From the NCBI RefSeq assembly GCF_901000735.1, contig NC_081549.1:22807850-22871849 (forward strand): a DNA stretch of 64,000 nucleotides, written 5' to 3'. The notes beneath the pieces were generated by a model that saw nothing but the letters and a program-made list of their open reading frames with translations, ran no database searches and was not told where the DNA came from. The DNA comes from Corylus avellana. Its lineage: Eukaryota; Streptophyta; Magnoliopsida; Fagales; Betulaceae. This document shows, in pieces, positions 58,184 to 64,000 of this stretch (position 1 is the first letter of the stretch; each line of letters starts with the position of its first letter). The position numbers were made by a program, and so were the translations under genes.

Positions 58184-61100
58184 ATGGCGGGAATGGCTGC
58201 CTTCAATCTCTCTTCGGCCTCTTCCATCTTCAACCGTCCAGCACCATCATCAACGATTTTCCCGCTCTCGCTCTCATCCCAGCCTTCCGTTCTCCCAATG
58301 CGGGGTCTTTCTGGAAAGCCCAGATTTCAGAGTAACGCCTTATCACTTCTCGTTCTTAGATTTCAGCTAAATCGGGTTGTTCCGCGTCTAATGTATGGGT
58401 TTTGGGCCATGTGAGTGCTTCTGTTTTTTGGTTTTTGGTTTTTGTTTTTTTTTTTTTTTCGTGCAGAGATTTATGCACTGTCTAGCAACGATATCAAAGT
58501 CGGTACCAACATTGAAGTAGACGGAGCTCCTTGGAGAATTTTGGGTATATAGTCTTGACGTTCTTTAATCTTTACTATCTATTTCTAATTTAATACGTTA
58601 ATTATATCTGACTATGTTGTGGTAAACATTCTATCCAAAGCATCAAAGACATCGACAACTACCATTTGCTTCTATTGGTGTTCGATTTCGGAGTACTAAA
58701 TTGTTTTTTTTTTTTTTTTATTTGTTATGTGTGTGGTTTGGCGGCATTCTGTTCGTGTTTGTGTTTTATGTGTTCTTTCTGGGTGTAGGCGTTACAGTTA
58801 GGCAAGATATTATGAACGCATTTATCTTTTGGGCATAGATACATACATACATGCATACACAGATTTGTTTTACAGTTTTGATTGAACTGTATAGCTTTTC
58901 TGCCTGTTGGCCTTCTGCAGAGTTTCTTCACGTGAAACCTGGAAAAGGAGCAGCATTTGTGAGGACCAAGATGCGTAATTATGTAACAGGAAACACGGTT
59001 GAGAAAACTTTTCGAGCTGGAGTTTCGGTAATGCCTTTCATACTGCAGACAGATCTGTCGTTGATTTATGTGTCCCAGTAATGTGCTAGTTCAGTATAGT
59101 TTGCAGTGGCTAACATTTGAATATCTTAACTATGTTTGCATCATCTCTTATCGATTTAGCAGGTTTTTGCATGTTGTTATAACACAATTGAATCGCTCTT
59201 TTTCTGTTTAGTAATACTGATGCTATCATCTGTTCAACTTGGGCCGAGTGAAAATAGTTTCATTTTCCTTTGGGATTCTACAGTTGCAGCTTACATTTCT
59301 ACTTCATTTTCATAAGATAGTCTATGGAAAGATCAGTTGCTGACTTATGGTACTATGTGCCAAAGCTTTAGCTGTCTTACATTGTAATATGTGCGCTCTT
59401 CAGCTAATTTTATGGTAGTTATGAATTCCCTGCACGTATATCTTACAGCAACTTTGTAAAGGTACATTCCTTCAATTTTTACGAAAATTTTTAAACTAGG
59501 GATTGTTTCAAAGCATTTTTTGCTAATCTTAAGTTATTTAATTTCCCCTTATCCTTCAGTTTTATAGCTCAGCCTACAACCATTGTGTTGTTACTTGAGT
59601 GAAGGATTCACCAGTATAAAAGGGTTGAAACATTCATTTCTTTGGAGGTGACAGAAGATATGTATGACATGGCTATTTGAGGGTCCTTATTTTTCTGGGC
59701 GGCTCTGTCTTCATGTTTCTAAACAAAAGCATCTTTAGGCCAGAAAAAACATCAATGAGACCAGAAAATCTTTTAAGGTTTCATTTGGCATTTGGAGAAA
59801 GAGGTTCCCTTATTAAGTATTCTTAACCCCCAGTACTTTGTGGTTGTGATGAAGTATGATTACATTGAATTTCAAACTGATGTATAGTGGCTTCTTTTCT
59901 ATTTCTAGAAATGTAAGAGAGGCCAGAGGTAAGACCTTTATCATTGTGTAATATGCGATATGAAATATCTTAAATTGCAGTACATTGTATCAAGTATGCA
60001 AAACATAGGTCTACTGTTTTGTTCTTTTCCTGATGTAACTTCCATTGGAACATATGGTACCCATAATAATGCTCTTATATTTACATTATATGTTGCCTAG
60101 ACAGGTCTGTCTCTCTGTCTCTATCTCTTCTCTCTCTCATCCTTATGTGTGGTTGTTTTCTCAGATTAATGAGGCAGATGTATTCAAGGAAACAAAGCAA
60201 TTCACATACAAAGATGGCTCCCAGTTTGTCTTCATGGATCTGGTATTTCTCAGTATCCTAATCCTCTGATATGCTTGTACCATAGTGTTTTTTCTTTTTA
60301 AAAGAAAGATAGAAAGAAAATGCTTTAAAGATTTCTTTTTCTTTTTTCTTTTAGACTAGTTAGCCATTTACTTGAGGGCATTCCTGTTTCCAAGGAAACT
60401 TTTATTTTGTCTTAAGTTAACTCTCACTGCATTGAAAGACTGATTTTGTAGTTATTTTCGTACTCAGTTTTTCGATGTTTTATTTTCACAGAATACATAT
60501 GAAGAAGTTCGTCTTAATGCAAAAGATGTTGGGGATAAGATGAAGTATCTAAAAGAGGGAATGGACTGCATTGTGCTATTTTGGAACGGAAAAGTATTTT
60601 CCAAATCTTTTAACCTTTGTGTTGTCTTTTCATTGCTCCAATTATGAGCGTTTCGAGTGTAAAGAGCATGACATTTTCCCAGAAAAGTGTTCGTAAACAT
60701 TAGGGAGGAATATTATGCATAGATGATTATACTGTTTCGGAGTAGCATTCCACTATTAATCACCATCTGTTGTGTTTTAGGGCGCTTAGATTCACAAATT
60801 AGATGCATACCATATGTTTGCATATAAGTATAGATGGCATAACTAGATGTTCATTATTATTGTTGATATTAGTATCAGTTCGCAATCTTCCTGTTTGTAT
60901 TCTTGCAGGTTATTGATTTTGAACTGCCCAATACAGTCAAGTTGAGTGTGGTTGATGTAGATCCTGGTCTTAAAGGCGACACAGCTCAAGGTAATGTCAT
61001 TTGTGTTATCTTGCAATTTTCAAGGACCATAATTCATAAATACAATGCATTAGAAGTAAGTTCCAACAAATTCACGGCCTGTGGAGACAGAGGGATGTGT

Positions 61101-61654
61101 GCAGGCAAGCTCATCTGTTACCGTTTGTTAGAATTACCCTCTGGACAAATCAAAGTGTAATAAGTTGGGGCAGCGTAGATAACCAGAATAATCCTCCAAG
61201 ATTGTAAATATAAACCAGGAAGAATGTGCATCTAAATGGCTTCTGTAGGTTTCAAAAGTGACTCTCCTCAAAATAAATTAATTTTGCCAATGAGACATTT
61301 GGAATCTCCTTCACTGCATTTTCATCGATGAAATACAAAAATCGAGTAAAATTATTTTTTGGGTTTGCGCATGGGGTTTCAACCATAAAGCTATCAGGTA
61401 GTATCTGTACACCAAGTTGGACGGTTCTCATCTGTGCCCCAATCATGGTTACCCTCTTTTACTTTTTCCCATTTTCTCTGTTTTTCATATCCTTTCTCTC
61501 AGCTAACTGTTTGAGAAATGAAATCTTGTTGGCAGGTGGGTCGAAGCCAGCCACCCTCGACACTGGTGCTGTTGTTAATGTCCCATTGTTTGTAAATATA
61601 GGTGATGAAATATTGGTTGATTCAAGAACAGGACAATACATGAGCCGTGCATGA
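58184..61654 (+). CDS. EFP: Elongation factor P, plastid form
   Basis: Seven exons (58184-58331, 58467-58544, 58921-59027, 60165-60242, 60492-60593, 60909-60990, 61536-61654), all GT-AG, join to 237 residues. Residues 1-49 are Ser/Pro-rich without acidic residues, a chloroplast transit peptide. From residue 51 the three-domain EF-P fold follows: [20 protein letters not shown], then [20 protein letters not shown] with Lys84 at the tip loop (the position modified in bacteria), [19 protein letters not shown] in the first OB domain, and [20 protein letters not shown] then [15 protein letters not shown] at the C-terminus. EF-P helps ribosomes pass polyproline stretches. CACGTG (58164-58169) lies just before the ATG. 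It is convergent with the PPR gene. The first ATG (ACCATGGCG) is the best start. Confidence 0.96.
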
Positions 61655-62380
61655 TTTTTACATCAGAGCTTTCCTGTCACCGGCAACATCTCTATTTTTG
61701 CATTTCATTTTATTATGCGAGAGTTATACCCTTCATTTGGGGCTACGAATGTACATCAAGCTTAGCTTAGCAAATGGTTGTTAATGTTAAATTGTGCTTT
61801 CGTTCGTTGACTTGAAAATTGTTATAGCTTGTAATTTCGTTTTGTATTAGAAGAGAAAATTATTAGTTATCCAAATGGATTAGTATCTCACCCAAAGGAA
61901 AATGCTTGGGTACTACAATCCCTTACAAATTGACGTGACATTTATCACGTGAGTCACAATCAAATTTACAAACCGATATCGCAGTACACATGATATTTGT
62001 CACGTTAACCATAATTAAATTTCATTGTTTAATTTTTGAAGTAATATTTGCCACATGGATTGTCATGTGAGTTTACAAGGAATTTGTAATAAATGTTGTA
62101 GTATCTCTAACAACACTCATATTTAAAATATTGTTTTTAATCTTTGGTACGATTATTAAGATAAACATTGGTGTGGTGTATCATTGTAAGTTGTAATGCA
62201 ATAGTTTTGCCATCCATCAACAGATATACAAGTACAAAGTAATGCTAAAAATCAATTATTTCACAATTATGACATGATAGATTCAACCAACATGATAACT
62301 ATAAGATAGTTATGAGATTAAAAAAATGTGTTTTATAGCATTAACTCGTGAGTAAAACTATCTACTTCACTAAAATCTCT
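61655..62380. other. Spacer between convergent EF-P and PPR genes
   Basis: EF-P 3' UTR, then AT-rich sequence with CACGTGAGTCAC- and GTCACGTTAACC-like inverted pieces at about 61935-62060, perhaps a decayed MITE. No gene. Confidence 0.5.
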
Positions 62381-63874
62381 TTATCGTGGCTTCCTATCCG
62401 GAATCACCCCTCGCTTTAACGCCGCGCCGTATATATTACAAGCGCTCAATAACCATTTCCGTCTATTGCACTCCTCAATTAAAAGGTTATAAGAAATTTT
62501 GTTGGGGATTCTTCTTCCTTCATCCATGAGGATCAGAACTAACAGGGCCTCATCTACTCTACCTTCAGCACAAAGTGCTCGAATTACACCGTTAAAGGTG
62601 ATTATATGTGGAGAATGCCCCATTCGTGTAAAATCATGTAAGTTGTCCAAAGCGTCCTCAGTTTTCTCTCCCACACATAGAGCTTTAATCATTAGGCCAT
62701 AGGTACTATGGTCTATGACGTAAAACCCATTCTTCATTTTCTCAAACAGTTGATACGCATTTTCTAGCAGATCTTTTTCCTTCCAGGATCTCCTGCATAA
62801 CCCTCTCAGGAGAGTATTCACCATCCTCTCGTCCGCTTCAAAACCATCCCCCATCATCTCCTTATAAGTTCGCAGCGCAGAGCGAATTTTACCCCATTTC
62901 AGCAACCCATGCAACAAGGTGCTATAAGTGATATAATCAGGCATGCAATTTCTCTTCTTCATTTGCTTCAAAACACCAATACCCTTCAATGGCCTCCCCT
63001 CCTTACAAAACCCATTAAACAGAGTGTTGTAAGTGACCACATTTGGTGTCAACCCCATCTCCACAGCTTCATCAAGCAATTCCACTGCCTCATCTGACCG
63101 ACCCACTTTACAAAAACCATCCATAACAGCTGTGTATGTGTAAATGTCTGGCTTCACGGAATCCTTCTTGATTTTTATCAGCATCTCAAATGCTTCCTCC
63201 ACCCTTCCCACATAACACAACCCCTTCAACAAGCAATTGTAGGTCTGAACAGTGGGTTTGCAACCAATTCTGCCCATGAAATCAAAAACCTCAAAAGCTC
63301 TCTGCAATCTACCTCTTTTGCAGAACCCATTTATGAGAATGGTGACTGTTGCAACATCTGGGTGAAAACCCTTCTCTTCTACCATCTGGTCCAAGACCCG
63401 TTTGGCCTCATCCAGATGATTTTTCTTGCAGTAGCACCTGCTCACGATGGAAAATGTCCACGAATCTGGCTCAAACCCATAAGATGACATATCAGAGAAC
63501 AGTTCCAAAGCAAGGTCAGGCTCTTCTGCAATGAATAAAGCCATTACCAGATCATTGAAGTCAGATATGGTACGAAACTCACGGTCTTTGACAAAGGTAC
63601 TGAGGAATTCAGTTCTTTCTTTTGTGGGTAATCCTCTAATTGTATCTATAAAATATTTTAACTGAAATCTATCATTACTGTCAACAAGGTTGATACTATG
63701 CACTGGTGCGTGCTCTGAACGATTTGTAGAAGACAACGACAGTGTTGTTGCAGTGACAAATCTCTTATAGTGGCTGCTTCTGTAGCTGTAGCCCAAGAAG
63801 AGAGGGATATCGAGTGAAGCGGATTGAACGGGAGAGAGAAGGAGTGTGGAGGGTGAAGCATAAAGAGAAGACAT
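62381..63874 (-). CDS. P-class pentatricopeptide repeat (PPR) protein
   Basis: Intronless, 497 residues, ATG at 63874. PPR proteins bind organelle RNA, one base per repeat, and help its processing, stability or translation. The N-terminal about 55 residues are Ser-rich with few acids and fit an organelle targeting signal. About eleven 35-residue P-type repeats follow from residue about 103 (for example VVTYNTLFNGFCKEGR, IYTYTAVMDGFCKVGR, IITFNGVIRALCAEGR). There are no PLS, E, DYW or SMR domains. The seventh repeat has a few extra residues (WKEKDLLENAYQ). The protein ends RGVIPDRKPR. I cannot name the orthologue or choose between plastid and mitochondrion. Confidence 0.95.
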   Translation of the reverse strand: MSSLYASPSTLLLSPVQSASLDIPLFLGYSYRSSHYKRFVTATTLSLSSTNRSEHAPVHSINLVDSNDRFQLKYFIDTIRGLPTKERTEFLSTFVKDREFRTISDFNDLVMALFIAEEPDLALELFSDMSSYGFEPDSWTFSIVSRCYCKKNHLDEAKRVLDQMVEEKGFHPDVATVTILINGFCKRGRLQRAFEVFDFMGRIGCKPTVQTYNCLLKGLCYVGRVEEAFEMLIKIKKDSVKPDIYTYTAVMDGFCKVGRSDEAVELLDEAVEMGLTPNVVTYNTLFNGFCKEGRPLKGIGVLKQMKKRNCMPDYITYSTLLHGLLKWGKIRSALRTYKEMMGDGFEADERMVNTLLRGLCRRSWKEKDLLENAYQLFEKMKNGFYVIDHSTYGLMIKALCVGEKTEDALDNLHDFTRMGHSPHIITFNGVIRALCAEGRVDEALLVLILMDEGRRIPNKISYNLLIEECNRRKWLLSACNIYGAALKRGVIPDRKPR

Positions 63875-64000
63875 CAGATCCGTGAGAGAGAGAGAGGTAA
63901 CCTACAGACTTCAGGATTTAGAGGAGGGTGATGCTATTGCTACCATAGAGACAAACACTGAGGCTAAAGTAAAATGCGGCGTCGTTTGTTTTATAGGCAT
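63875..64000. other. PPR gene leader and upstream edge
   Basis: Contains a GAGAGAGAGAG tract just before the start codon (complement side) and unremarkable sequence to the window end. Confidence 0.5.

Overview
The window is nuclear DNA of a flowering plant, most likely a woody eudicot (a rosid is my guess, not shown). The reasons are AT-rich spacers, GT-AG introns, many small MITE-type DNA transposons, degraded LINE and copia pieces, and typical eudicot gene families. No bacterial, organellar or viral genes are recognisable. One 100-base run of N (6761-6860) marks a scaffold join.

Region 1 (1-22700) is a cluster of four type-1 non-specific lipid transfer protein (nsLTP) genes, all on the + strand and all with one short intron three codons before the stop. 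The first two (1518 and 11197) lie in two near-identical segments, 1-6760 and 9298-16050. The copies differ by scattered base changes, microsatellite lengths, and two 389-bp Mutator-like MITEs, one unique to each copy. The third and fourth genes (16647 and 21209) are an older tandem pair that also share 3' flanks. The N gap ends copy A inside a repeat, so the 9-kb duplication may be true or may be two haplotypes placed in series.

Region 2 (22700-41470) is repeat-rich. It holds LINE 3' ends (one split by a hAT-like element), a copia scrap, several MITEs and three gene models: a six-exon minus-strand plant-mobile-domain protein with a C-terminal coiled coil (25883-28980), a RING-H2 ubiquitin ligase of the ATL family (34182-34751), and an unknown three-exon membrane protein (36453-37358).

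Region 3 (41470-64000) is gene-dense. In order: a receptor-like cytoplasmic pseudokinase with an N-myristoylation/palmitoylation start (42730-45591, +); a complete 12-exon B3-domain repressor of the VAL family with PHD-like, B3, CW and EAR modules (48249-54527, -); plastid elongation factor P in seven exons (58184-61654, +); and an intronless P-class pentatricopeptide repeat protein (62381-63874, -).

There is no operon-like pathway here. The links are duplication history (LTPs), shared silencing themes (plant mobile domain, VAL, transposons) and organelle gene expression (EF-P, PPR). The observations I rate most worth checking are the paired palindromic RY motifs plus a GA repeat upstream of the VAL gene, the catalytic-residue losses in the pseudokinase, the reciprocal MITE insertions that date the LTP duplication, and the possible false duplication at the gap. 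I found no clear evidence for a wholly new biological system.
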